DNA of 64,000 nt from Talinum fruticosum (Eukaryota > Streptophyta > Magnoliopsida > Caryophyllales > Talinaceae): NCBI GenBank assembly GCA_021018815.1, contig JAITYX010000102.1, forward strand, positions 868,001 to 932,000, read 5' to 3'. Each line of letters opens with the position of its first letter. Position 1 is the first letter of the stretch. Position numbers and translations under genes: made by a program. Below, in pieces: positions 1-11,538 of this stretch. The notes under the pieces were generated by a model that ran no database searches, was not told the origin of the DNA, and was given only the letters and a program-made list of their open reading frames with translations.

Positions 1-16
1 TAAAGGCAAGCTACCC

Positions 17-530
17 CCTAAGTTTATCATGCCTAACATCAAGTTTCATGGAACTAAGAACCCTCACCATCACGTGAGAAACTTTATGGGAGCAATGACT
101 TTGAAGAATGTACCGGAGGACACATACCATATGATCTTTCCATGGACATTTAGCGAAGACGTCACGAAGTGGTACAGTGCTATTGACCCACGCAAGGTCA
201 CAAATTGGAAAGATCTTTACAGGGTGTTCATATATCAATACTCCTATAATATTGATCTACCAGTCATTCTTTGGGATCTAGAATTAATCAAGCAAGGAGA
301 CGATGAAGGCTTCATTTACTTCCTTACTCGTCGGAGGGCGACAACCGCCCACATGATCGATTAGCCATCCGAAAAGGATCGGGTCGGAATTATCATCAAG
401 AACCTCCAACCCGCCTATCATCGGCACCTGAAATTCCTGCCTATCATGAACTTCAAAACACTCAAAGATCGCTGGCATGCTCGTAGAAGAAGAACAAGTT
501 TCATCCGACTAGAAAGTCATCCAATGAGCC
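17..530 (+). pseudogene. Decayed gypsy gag fragment
   Basis: The translation carries a retrotransposon capsid pattern: a WTF..DV.KWY segment, then RKVTNWKDL, a F..QYSYN motif, and further on a MID segment followed by a helical KDRV.IIIKNL stretch. The same pattern, with clear residue similarity, occurs at 35980-36500 in a second element. An in-frame TAG follows MID at about 362. Near 465 an extra base shifts the frame; the alternative frame continues as D-A-G-M-L-V-E-E-E, matching the D-V-G-M-L-I-E-K-E of the second copy. Gag would form the virus-like particle core of the retrotransposon. This copy cannot give a complete protein. The 5' end lies outside the window. Confidence 0.75.
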
Positions 531-1519
531 CATTACTCATCAAGGATACCAATAAAGAGCACATTTCCCTTTCATATTTGTTCATTGTCCATTCCCTTTT
601 CCATATCCATTGTGTGTTCATTTCTTTTCCTATTTTCCAATAAAAAAACCAACCCAAATTACTTCCTTTTGAACTACGAAGGCCTTATTTCAACCATAGC
701 GGATACGTAGGAAGCCCACGAGGTCCGACCCCAAACCTAATCTTCATCCCGGTTTCCATTTCCAATCTCCCAAATTCAAAGCCACTTTACGTTACTCAAA
801 AAGAGTATAAACTCATCGGGAAAATGCATCGAATCATCAAAAAGCATGCTAGTCCGATCCAGCATCAAACTGTTGGGAGTACAGTCCACCGCCAGCAGAC
901 ATTACATCACAGTTCGAGCGACCTTCCCTTCTTAAGGCTCTAATTTAGGGAGTGGGGGCTAAAAGTGCATCTTTGTCTTTTTTAATTCTTTTTGCATCAT
1001 CTTAATAAAAGAATGAATTTGTTCTTAGAATAGAGTCTTGCATTCATCTCCTTTGCATGAGTCAAACTCCTAAAAACACAAAAAATTAAATAACAAACCA
1101 CCCTACAAGGAATTATTCAAACAAGCGAGCATCAAGCATCGGATCAACATCGGGAATGTCATCGGCACCGCCACCTTGAAAGGAGTTCAACTAAGAATAT
1201 CAAAGCTCACCAACTCTCCAACATTTGAGAAGAGCTAGACACAAGCACCCAAGAAGAACATGGAGGCTCAAGATTGAAAGGGTTATACAACCACAACAAC
1301 TCCAACCACTCGGGGAAGACACAAATCGTCTACCTTATCAAGGAGCTATTAGCACACAAACTAAAAGCTCAAATTTCGAATGAGGCACATAACCTCATGG
1401 AAGATCATATCTTCAAGCAAGCATTCCTTAGACTTCGGGTCATCCAACGACCAAGTCTAAACAAGAATTTCTACATAAATTCAAGAATCAATCCTTATTC
1501 CGATGAAAGTGGATAGAAG

Positions 1520-2070
1520 TTGAGCTTCGGGTCCAACAGGTGGTCAAGGTTCGAGACACATCCTAATCGAGCTTCAAGCCCAGCGGCGGTCAAGGTTCGG
1601 ACATCCCTTCGTCGAGCTTTAGGCCTAACAACGGTCAAGGTTCGGACACAACACCAAGACTTCAGGACCTCTATGGCCAAGTCAAGGAACCTCATTTGAA
1701 ATTATAATCTAGTTAAAAATCATCTTTAGGTAACACTTGGAACCATTTCTATTTGATTATTAGCTAACAAAGCTGTTAAGGTAGAAAAAAATTGCAGTCA
1801 AGCTTCGGACCAAGAAAGGTCAAGTTTAGGCACACCTAGCCGAACTTCGGATCCAAGAAGCGGTCAAGCTCGGGCACCCCGGATGGACTTCGGACTTTAC
1901 TACCGGAGTCAAGTTCAAGCTCCCTCGCCAACCTTCGGACTAAGCACATGGTCAAGTTTAAGCACACCAATCCGAACTTCGGGTCTCTAGCGAGTCAAGT
2001 TCGGGGATCAACAACCAGGACTTCGGACTCCACTGGTCAAGTCTAGGTCCCCTGTCAAAGTTTAAGTCAA
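1520..2070 (+). repeat. Degenerate tandem repeat in gypsy 3' region
   Basis: Imperfect units of roughly 45-50 bp recur here. They are built around 'gagcttcgg', a short spacer, 'ggtcaag(g)ttcgg' and 'acac'. At least eight recognisable units occur, with the array interrupted near 1690-1800. A shorter, related tract lies at about 39765-39870, also just upstream of a PPT and LTR, so the repeat belongs to the element family. Tandem repeats in the 3' untranslated part are known for Tat/Ogre-lineage elements. Confidence 0.65.
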
Positions 2071-2174
2071 ATATATCTAATTTCGGATGCATTAATTCAA
2101 TCAGATTCGAGCAACGCCGGTACTTGGAAAGTACCCTTTAGTGTCTACTTTGACCTTCATCTTTCGGACTCGGT

Positions 2175-2190
2175 CAAAGTGAGGGCTAGC
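2175..2190 (+). other. Polypurine tract before LTR A
   Basis: A purine-rich 'gtgagggctagc' directly precedes the LTR start TGTAGACAC. The corresponding position before LTR B (39967-39981) reads 'aaaatgggggctaac', a clearer polypurine tract. This is the plus-strand primer site of retrotransposon reverse transcription, so both LTRs are 3' LTRs of plus-strand elements. Confidence 0.6.
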
Positions 2191-4223
2191 TGTAGACACC
2201 TAAAAAGTGTCGTCCTTTTCTCTATTTTTATGTGTTGGCTTGATGATGAAATCCCGAGTCCTATTAGAGGATTTGGATCTCGGACTATGTTTGATTGGTG
2301 CGACGGAAGCCGGTAAAGAATAAAGAACCCCCACCACCACATAAATAACCTTTTGCCTTAGGTCGATCCAAAAATCCCCTTTTCTTTCGAACGATCCAAA
2401 ACCGGGCCGGACAACGAGTCCGAGTGCCGCATACCGGGAATTCCAAGCTCAAAATTCTGCGTTTCACTGCAGTCCAACTAGACAAGGAGCTAAAGACCTC
2501 AAGACGATATTAAACGCTGCATTTCATGATCACAAGCATCAAAGTGTTGTGTTTTGGCTCCAAGACAGTCCACCCAGAGACTAGGAGCACGCATCCCGCA
2601 CCAAAAATGAAACCTACCAAAAATAAACCCGACAAAAATAGAAACCTACCAAAATAGAAACATTCCATTTTTAAAAAGTTGTTATGGTCGGCGCCTGTTA
2701 CCTCGGAATCTTAAGTGGAACGCAGCGTTTTGCCACTGGAGACTCCGTGGAAGCACGCTAGGGCACGAAACTACGGGCAACCTCTTACGGCCGGTGCCGT
2801 GAACTTAGTCTTATCCCTTCTTTATCTCGGTTTTATCCGGTCTTATCACTTTAATCTCAGCTCGGTTTTTACTGCTTGCTTTTGGACAACCTGGCTGAGT
2901 TAAACTTAGGTCACTTCCTTGACCTAACCTCTCCCTATAAATAGAGAGTCTTAGCTCTCATTCCCACATGGCTTTCGCCTTAGCATCACGTTGTTCAAAG
3001 TCGCCTAGGGGCTATCGAATACTGCCTTTGATATTATGATCTCTTGGTCCTTTTTCAGCCTATTCCGTCTTTACTCCTATCATACTTCTTACATCCGATC
3101 CCTAAACTACATTAGTCACACATCCGCCTACCTATCTCCACAAAAACTCACAACAAAGCCCTTCAATTCACCACCAGTCGTATCAAGAGATCTAGATCAG
3201 CAGGTGGGACAACCTAAGAGCACGGATCTAGTTTTCAAAAAGTTTTATTTTATCTTTATGCTTTCGTTATTGCTTTACGTATTGTGGACAAACAATGTTT
3301 CGCTTTTAATTCGTCCCCGTTCGATGTAATCTTTTAGTTTTCCGCTTTCTTTTCTTTTCGTTTTGCTTTTCTTTTTGTTATTTCTTTCTTTACCACTTTC
3401 TTCATTTTTGCCTTTATCGCTTTCATAATTATGTTTTGTTACTTTAATTCTTTATTGCATGTTGTTGTTTGCTTACTTTTGTATATCATTTTAACTCGCT
3501 ACTTGAATTAGTAATGGCTGTCTTCGGATGGGTGGAACGGAAGGGTTTATCCCTATGTTTCGTACCCTCACCCCGAATCCGATTGTCGATTCAAAGACCT
3601 ATGGAGCCATTTTTAGCCTATTTCAGTCTTAGTTTTCCCATATTAAGATTGAGAGAACATTTATTTTGTGTTTTGTTAGTTTTTCTCTCTTAAAAATTGA
3701 TTGGCGACTCCTTTTCTTCCTTATTTCTATTCAAATCTGCTTCCTGGCTATTTTTCGATTGAACAGTGAAAAACGAGGATCTGGATCTTCTAAGTCGGGC
3801 GGAGGCTAAGGCTAATCTCATTAGTCGTGGCCTCCGGCTGGCGTCGAACACCACTAGGTGCGAGGTTGTCACCTGCACTGTGTGTTCGATGAGCGAGCTC
3901 AAGTCCAAATCGATGTTTTCACACTAGTTTGGCCCTAGAGCCCCACGGTAGAAACAGAAACCTTAATTTTTATTTTTTGTTTAAGAGATAATATCCCGAG
4001 ATTTTTGAAAATAATTACTAAAATAAAATGGTTAATAAAATCGCCATTCAACTTTACTTAATTCGCTTTAAATTAGATTTAATAAAATTCACAAATCTTA
4101 ATAAAAGGTTCATCCCCACATTCTAAAATCGACTTTCTAAAACATCTTCAAAATCAATCTTTAAAAAGAGACTCGACACAAGTAGGGAAGCTCGGCGGCC
4201 TCCAGCCGGCCATGGTTCCTACA
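2191..4223 (+). mobile_element. LTR A of the Tat-like gypsy family (3' LTR, about 2.03 kb)
   Basis: The LTR starts TGTAGACACC after a polypurine tract and ends about 'ttcctaca' at 4223. The same start, interior and end are found in LTR B (39982-41975), with a more divergent relative at 32213-34123 (LTR C). Shared internal landmarks include 'gatgatgaaatc', a 'ggtcgatcca/ggtcggtcca' block, a TATA box followed by 'gagagtcttagctc', and a closing block 'tcatccccac...'. LTRs carry promoter and polyadenylation signals. The right flank is a CACTA end, so this element may sit inside a CACTA transposon. Confidence 0.75.
2936..2943 (+). promoter_or_regulatory. TATA box of LTR A
   Basis: TATAAATA lies in the middle of LTR A. 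The same box is at 40675-40682 in LTR B and 32825-32832 in LTR C, each followed by a similar leader. The conserved position in all three LTRs supports it as the retrotransposon promoter. Confidence 0.6.
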
Positions 4224-4345
4224 ACTACGATTTACAATCATAGTCAAAGATACTTACCTACTACTACTTACACATGAGACAACATCTCACAACCGTAGTA
4301 AAAGATCATTTTGAACCGTAGTAAAAGGTGGTTCTTGTAGTAGTG
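4224..4345 (-). mobile_element. Orphan terminus of a CACTA transposon
   Basis: Read on the minus strand from 4345, the sequence begins CACTACTACAAGAACC, a typical plant CACTA (En/Spm) end. It is followed by subterminal repeats of the type 'cttttactacggtt' (two clear copies) and further short variants. The fragment is cut at 4223 by LTR A. Its partner end is not visible between 1 and 4223, so it is either left of the window or lost. A TTA follows at 4346-4348 as a possible 3 bp target duplication. Confidence 0.65.
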
Positions 4346-4984
4346 TTAGTGTAATATATATCCACTAAGCATTGAATAAAAGATGTTTTTAGTAGGTAAC
4401 ATTATCTAATCGAATCTTATATCTTAAATATTGTAATTTTTAATTAAAGTCTCATTATCCTTTAAAATACATAATCTTGATTTATGAGTCTGGTATGATG
4501 TACGCAACAAAAGGGATCATCTAAGGAAGGTGAGGTTATTTTTAGCCATCTTTATAAACTAGAAATTAGATGAACATCAGGATCCAAGGCCAACTAAATT
4601 CAGGTAATAGTCAAAACTTTCTAATTAAATTTTAATATTTTACTAAGTATATTAAGCCTATATTCACAAAAAATATAATATTTATAATATAAGTGGTAAA
4701 TTATGATAACTAGTAACAGATAATGTCATTATGTCGTTTTTCCTAAAAAGGATCGTTTAACAATTTTCATAAAACTGAGTGGTAAAGTTGCAAAGAAAAA
4801 AGAGTTGGAGGTTAGATTAGCCGGTTCATAAGGGAGCTGATTTTTTTTTTTTTTCTTCATACTACAAGGGGTGTAAAGTTCAAGTCAAAAACTTCAAGGT
4901 TTAAAAAATTAATGTCAAATAGCTTAAGGAAGGTAAGTGCAAAATACCCAAACTCCATATTATGAGTAGGTAATTTTTACTGAC
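4346..4984. other. Non-coding flank, probably start of terpene synthase intron 4
   Basis: AT-rich sequence between the CACTA end and exon 4 of the terpene synthase. I looked on the minus strand for exon 5 (usually about 140 bp and starting with a tryptophan-aspartate pair) and saw nothing convincing. A T-rich run lies near 4840-4855. Confidence 0.5.
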
Positions 4985-5197
4985 CTTTGGACTGCTTCTG
5001 TGAAGAGCTCAAGTTCTTCAAATAAACCATAGGCATCATATATATCATCAATGATAGATGCTACCAAGAAGACCATACAAAATATTTTTCTAGCAAAGGA
5101 ATACTGGGGCTCATAAAAGTCTCCCAAGGTCCAAAAATAACCCTCTGCTAATCGATCTCGTGCAAAGCTATAACTTGAAAGTATGCCATTCCACCAC
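4985..5197 (-). CDS. Terpene synthase exon 4 with DDxxD motif
   Basis: 213 bp between AG at 5198-5199 and GT at 4983-4984. The split codon gives Arg, then WW, then [21 protein letters not shown] and [10 protein letters not shown]. The usual exon is about 219 bp. Two residues appear to be missing in the loop between RWW and the ARDR motif, which does not change the frame. The donor GTCAGT is good. Confidence 0.9.
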
Positions 5198-8100
5198 CTT
5201 AGCAAAATATGTACAATGAATGTTACGGTTGAATATGAGATAGCATAATTATAAACGAGAAGCATTTGCCACACTATATTACTTTTCAAACAAAATAAGG
5301 TCAAGGAGAATTTACGAATTAGAACTCAACTATACTCATATCAGTTTTAAGTGGTTGACTTTATTGAACTTATTAATTTACAATTTTAGTTGACCACCTA
5401 TAAAACTGACTAAATGTAAATCGCCCATAGGGTTATGTTTTACCATAAGTCTCTATTAGTCTATTCAGCTGAAGCTATAAACTTTGTCGGATCTAGATCA
5501 CTCCATTGGCCACTATTACACACAATTATATATGGCCAACAAATTATATATTAGCTGTCCGCGAAAATGTGCTAAAGGAAAGAGACTTGAAATAAAGGGG
5601 ATCACCTGGCAATTTCCGCAAGTTCCAACCTATGCAGTGATAAGAGGAAGTTGAAATCGAGTTTGGCCAACTTGAAGAGAGTTTTATCATGCGAAGGATC
5701 ACATTTGTACGTGGAGATATAGCGTCTAGATTCGAGACGTGTCATTCCCTTGTGTAGAGGTTGTTTCAATGCATGGTTTACTCTCTCTTCCATTGCTCCA
5801 TTTAAGTTGTTTGCCATAGCTTTAAGATGCTTTGTGGTAAATGCAAGAGCTTCATCAAGTGTATCTTCCCCATGTATCCTAACATGTGAAGCTTCGTACA
5901 AGCTTAGTATTCCTTCCACATCACTACTTAAAGCCTCCTCAAAATTCCCTATTTCATCCTTGAACTTATCAAATACATCTGCTTTGTCAAGAAATAAGTA
6001 AACGAGGATCAAATTCATTAATAATGACTTTGTTCATTTTATTGTATACTTTTACGTCATAACTTATAATTTTTTATTTCAACATTTTCAAACCATATCT
6101 CAAATTCTCGCATAATTTTGAGTTTGCCTTGTGGCGGGTATGGTAGAGACGTAGGGTAATAGATTTCATACTTGAGGATATCGAGTTTCCCCTAAGCTCA
6201 AGGGTCTTGCTTTCCACCTCCCTAAAATTATAGTTACTATTATATTTTATTCAATGTTGTTGTTGTTGTCGTTGTTGTTGTTGTTATTATTATTATTATT
6301 ATTGACAGAATATTATTACTACTACTTGTAAGATTTACCAATTTTTACCTAATTATTTCACCCATATACATGATAATTTCAAAGATGTATGTATGGTTTT
6401 TATGTTGGTTTTTGCTTATTTTCTTTTAATCGCCATCTAATCTTGTAAAACTCTTAATTATAGTAGGTATGTGAATGTAAATAAGGGAGATTCGGGAATT
6501 TGATGAAAGATGATGAAGAGGAGGGTTCGAGCGTAAAAGGAAGAAAGAAGAATGACTATAACTCACTAAGTCAAGTCGCACAGGTGCCTATGTAAAGGCG
6601 CACAACCGTGCGGACCTTCGGACAAAGCGTAGAAATCAAGGAAAAGCCACATGGTCACTTGTGCAAGACCGCATGGTCATGCTAGAAGCTACGAGGAAAG
6701 TTGATGTTGTGCACGGGAACCCTTGCAGGGTCGTGCAGCCATGTAGATCGAGATAGAAACTGGATAAAATTTCAGCGTTGTTGCACGGACACCTGTGCAT
6801 GAAGAGTGGCATGGTCGTGCGATGGGTCTATTTTTGTGGCTTTAGAAGTGATTTTTCGTTTATTTTGGGCACAACTTTTCTCCATTTCGTTTTTGGATGT
6901 TTTCAGTGTAGTTTTTAGTATTCCAATTCCTTGACATTAATATATTAAGATTTGAGATTTAAAGATTAATTTCAAATTAAGCATTCAGATTTCTATTAAG
7001 TGAATTCTAGTTCTCTCTCTTTATGCTTGCTCTTCGCGATTTTTCAACGAGTTTTCATATATTTGTTCATTGAAATTTGTGAGTTGTTTAGTATAATGTT
7101 TAAAGGCTAAATTCTCAACTTAGATTGAGTTAACCCCTATTATGTCTTTGTAATCATGATTTGAATATCCAATTGATTTGTTCTATGCTTGTCTATTTAG
7201 AATTTTCTTCGTTCACCACCTATTCGATAAAAGTCTCAAAAGAGAAATCATCCGAGTCTTATTCGCACATTGTAATCTAGCATTGTAATCATTGAATTTT
7301 TCAAGTGCCCTTTTGGCTTTCATGAAAAATATTAAACTTTGAATGAGTTGTCTATGTGCAGCTATTGCTCATCGATTGGATTATTGATACATCACCTGAG
7401 GAGGGTGAATACGAGGATTGACCCCAGGTTCGTAATTAAGAGTCTTGCTTGGGAACAATCAAGACCTAAGCATAAGGGAGTTGTTAGACTTCAAATTTAC
7501 CACTTTTTATCCCCGTTATTTCACTCATTTCCATGATAGTTTTGAAGATGTATATTTGATTTTGGGTTGGTTTTTGCTTATTTCCTCTTAATTATCATCT
7601 AAACCCATGAGCATAAATAAGGGAGATTTAATGTGAATTTGATGAAAGACAATGAAGAGGAGGGTTTGAGCCTAAAAGGAAGCAAGAAGAATGGGTAAAA
7701 CTCACTAAGTCAAGTTGCACGAGAGCTTGTGTAAAGGCGCACAATCACCGTGCAAACCTTCGAACAAAGAGCAGAGATCAAGGAAAAGTTGCATGATCAC
7801 CGGTTCAACCTGCACAACCGTGTTAGAAGCTACCCGAAAGTTGATGTGGTGCACGGGAACCCATGCAAGGTCGCACAACCATGTAGATAAGACAGAAACT
7901 TGCAGAAAGTTCAGAATTATTGCACAAGCACCGATGTAAAGAGTGCACGGGCGTGCATGATGGGTCACATGGCTGTGTAAAATCCTTAAGGGCCGTGTGA
8001 CGTCTATTTCACGGTTTTATAAGCAATTTTTGTTTATTTTTTGAGATAACTTTTTTCCATTATGTTTTTTAAGGTTTTTATTTTAGTTTTTAATATTCCA

Positions 8101-11100
8101 ATTCCTTGAGATTGAGAGCTTAAGATTTGGGTGTTGAAGATTAATTTCTATTTAAACATTCAGATTTCTATTCGGTAAATTCTAATTACCTCTCTTTATG
8201 CTTGATCCTCGCAATTTTTCTATAGCTTTCATTCCTATGTTCATTAAACTATGTGAGTTGTTTAGTATGATTTTTAGAGGCTCAATTTTCAACTTAGGTT
8301 GGAGTTAATCTCTATTATATCTTGATAATTATGATTTGAATATCCAATTAAGTTATTTTATGTTTGTCTATTTAGAATTCGCTTTGCTCACCACCTATTC
8401 AATTAAGGTCTCGAAAGAGAAATCACCTAATCTTATGTGGGTTTTGTGAACATTGAAAGATGAAATCTTTGCCTAGAGTGATGTTTTGAATGATTAATAC
8501 TTCAATATAAAAATAATTAAGGTTTTAAATTGGGGATTTTGAGACGTAAAATCCTGAAATATTGTTAAGCTCGTGAAAATAGCCAATTAGAATGAACAAG
8601 ATTAGTCTTTGACATTTCGAAAGTAGGAGAAGATAAGCTTAATTGGCGTTTTACCCTTCTAAATCTCAAGCATAGATAAATCTCAAGCGGAATTTGATTA
8701 TGATTTCAGATATGATAGTGTGCTTAATCCTAATCGAAGGGTTTTTATTATTAAATTTTTCACATCGTTATTTTAGTTTTAGTTTACTTTAATCAATAAA
8801 CAATCTTCATCGAATTGAGTTAGCCTAAATTAAAGTTTTACGTGGATTGTGGTACTTGAAAGCGAGTCCCTCGAGAATACGACCCGTACTCATCGTTTGC
8901 TAACTACGGTTACATCGTGCACTCATTGTTTTTCTCAACACTACTACAATTAATTTTATTTTAATAGTAATATTAATTAACATTAATATTTAATAATTAT
9001 TATTATTGTTATTGTTATATATCATTATTGATTTCATACATGAGTTGAATTAAGCACATGATATTAAGGTATCAAATTACATTCATTTAACTTCTTATTT
9101 GTTAAACAGGATGCCTTAAAAACAGTATGTTTTCTTTGTATATATGAATGGATAGGTAGATTAATCAATGATGAAGTACAGTATAACTTATTCGTTTTTG
9201 TAAGAGTAACTATTTTCATTGGTTTACTTATGTGGCTCCATTATCTTATTTCTATAGCAAAATTTTCTTATTATCTTCAAAACAAGCAGTATAATAAAAA
9301 CAAATATAAAGTTTTATCTTATAAGAAAAATGAACAAGAAATACGTCCGAAATGTTAGAAATGAAAAGGCCTCAATTTACTATGGTTTATAATAGATAAT
9401 CATAGTATTCAATGAATCATATTCGCTAAAAATTATCAACTTTGAACTTCTAAAATGTACTATGTTTAACTCCTTTTCTATAAATAGAAATTATGTTTAA
9501 CTGCTCTGGTCTAGTGGCTTGTTAGCACTTCTAAAATATGTTAATGTGGCTAATATGTCTATGTACGTTTTGATTTAGCTTCGACTACTGGTCACACAAC
9601 GAAATTGTGACATATAACATTGTTTCTCTATTGAAATTTGTATTTTTAATATATTTATAGGAATAGATATAGTGCATAAAAAGATCATATTTAATATACA
9701 CGTACCAGACGAGACATAAAAACCATGTTGTCTCAGTATACGAAAGAGAAGCGAAGTATGATACAAGTCATCGTCCTTGCACACATGATCTTGGGCAGAG
9801 TACGTGTCGAAGATCCGTTGCAAAATTTCTTCAAGCTCTTGTTCAAAGTGATAGGCAACCCCTAGGCGTAGTATTGCATCTATTAGCCTCAACTCCTCTA
9901 GTGGCTTGTTAGAACTTCCAAGTAGCTCCTTCTTCACCTTCTCTCTCAGCTCTTTAATTTCTTCTTCCTTCTTTTTACGAGTTGCCTGTACAAGCTCTTG
10001 TTCAAATTAAAAAGCTTTTGTTTTATAAATTTATATAACTTAACTACAGAAAAATATTGGTAAAATTAATTATGTGTCGATGAAAAAAAAAGCAAATTGT
10101 ATATAAATTCATAGTGATTCACACCCTCAATTTTACCAAAGCTACTAACTTATGTATCAATTCATAGTGTTTTATTCTACTATAAGTTATCTTAAAAATA
10201 CTATTTATCTTGATTTTATTATGTTGGAATAAAAAGATGGAGTGAGAGAGACGATTATGTTGGAACAAAACGATAGTGGGAGATCCAAACCATGTATGTA
10301 CACATAAATATAAATGAAAGATTTTTATTTACCCCTTTGAGATTTTAATAATGGTTTTTTCTAACCTTTAAATTTTCAAATTATTATTTACCTTCCTTCA
10401 CCCTGTACCATATTTTTATATGTTATTAAAATTTCATTTTGGTCGTAGTAGGCAATTATTGGAGTTAGTATTAATAATTTTATACTAACCACAATTTGCT
10501 GTCAGGATCTCAACAAAAATTAAAATTTTGAAATTTTTGAGAAGGAAAATAGAGAGAAACACACATAATTAGTTATGAGTAGAGAAGCGCCGAACATTTG
10601 TAAATTAGAGTTATAAGAGGAAAAGGTTCATGTGTTGGTCGTAGGTTGGGTAAAGGAAAAAGGTGAGAGAAAAGATACATTTTTATAATTTTAATTTTTA
10701 CAATAACGGGGTGAAAATGTTAAGGCGGTAAAAATAACTTAAAAAATTCTATGCAGCTGAAATCTTGAGAAGTATAAATATTAATTGTCATATACTAAGG
10801 TTATACGGTCCGAGATGATTTTTTTTTTTAATGTTAGTTTCGAGATGATCTCTCGGGAATCTATAAGCGTAAAGCTATGAATTTTTAAAATTAGTTGTGA
10901 TAATTTTAAACAAAAATACTAATTTTCATTAAATATTTGTATCAAATATTAGGAAGCTTAAACCCTTATATTAAATTAATAAATCCACAACAAATAAAGT
11001 GGACATATATGTAAGATAGTGTAGGCCTCGCAAAATAGGGAGTGAAATAAGCAATTTTCACCTTGTAAGAATGAAGCCAATCTAAAATTGACTTAAATAA

Positions 11101-11464
11101 TATATTATTTGTTATCTATCTATATAGAAGTGTAAGTTTAATTAACAATATATGTATAAGCTAGTCATTTCAAAAAAAATACGTATAAGCTAGTGATAAA
11201 GTAAAGTGTTGATACTTACTGCAAAATTAATATGTATGTGCTTACTACATAGCAACACTAATATTATGGACTCAAATATATAGATCAATTACCTTAGTGC
11301 ATTAAAGAAAGGAAAATTATCTTTTTTAAAAGGCAATCATAAAAATAAGAAATAGGTATATGTTTTTAAGAACAAAAATATACCATATATAGTTGCTTGC
11401 CTAGGTTTATAGATCAAGTACCGCGTTATAACTTTTAGCCGCCTAGATTGAAATATATGATAAT

Positions 11465-11538
<74 letters not shown>

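Larger units (their letters stand above)
1..2190 (+). mobile_element. Internal part of a Tat-like Ty3/gypsy element (element A), 3' portion
   Basis: This segment holds a decayed gag (about 17-530), then roughly 1.6 kb without a recognisable domain, a tandem-repeat tract and a polypurine tract directly before LTR A at 2191. The order gag, 3' tract, PPT, LTR fits the plus strand of one element whose 5' part lies left of the window. No protease, reverse transcriptase, RNase H or integrase is visible between gag and the LTR, although pol normally fills several kilobases there. The copy is therefore internally deleted or belongs to a gag-only non-autonomous family. The lineage call rests on gag similarity to 35.6-36.9 kb and on remembered Tat/Ogre gag patterns. 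Confidence 0.7.

Noticed and set aside
8935..8955. CACTACTACAATTA near the end of the intron 2 LTR unit as a CACTA end
   Set aside because: No subterminal repeats follow it and no partner end was found; probably chance.
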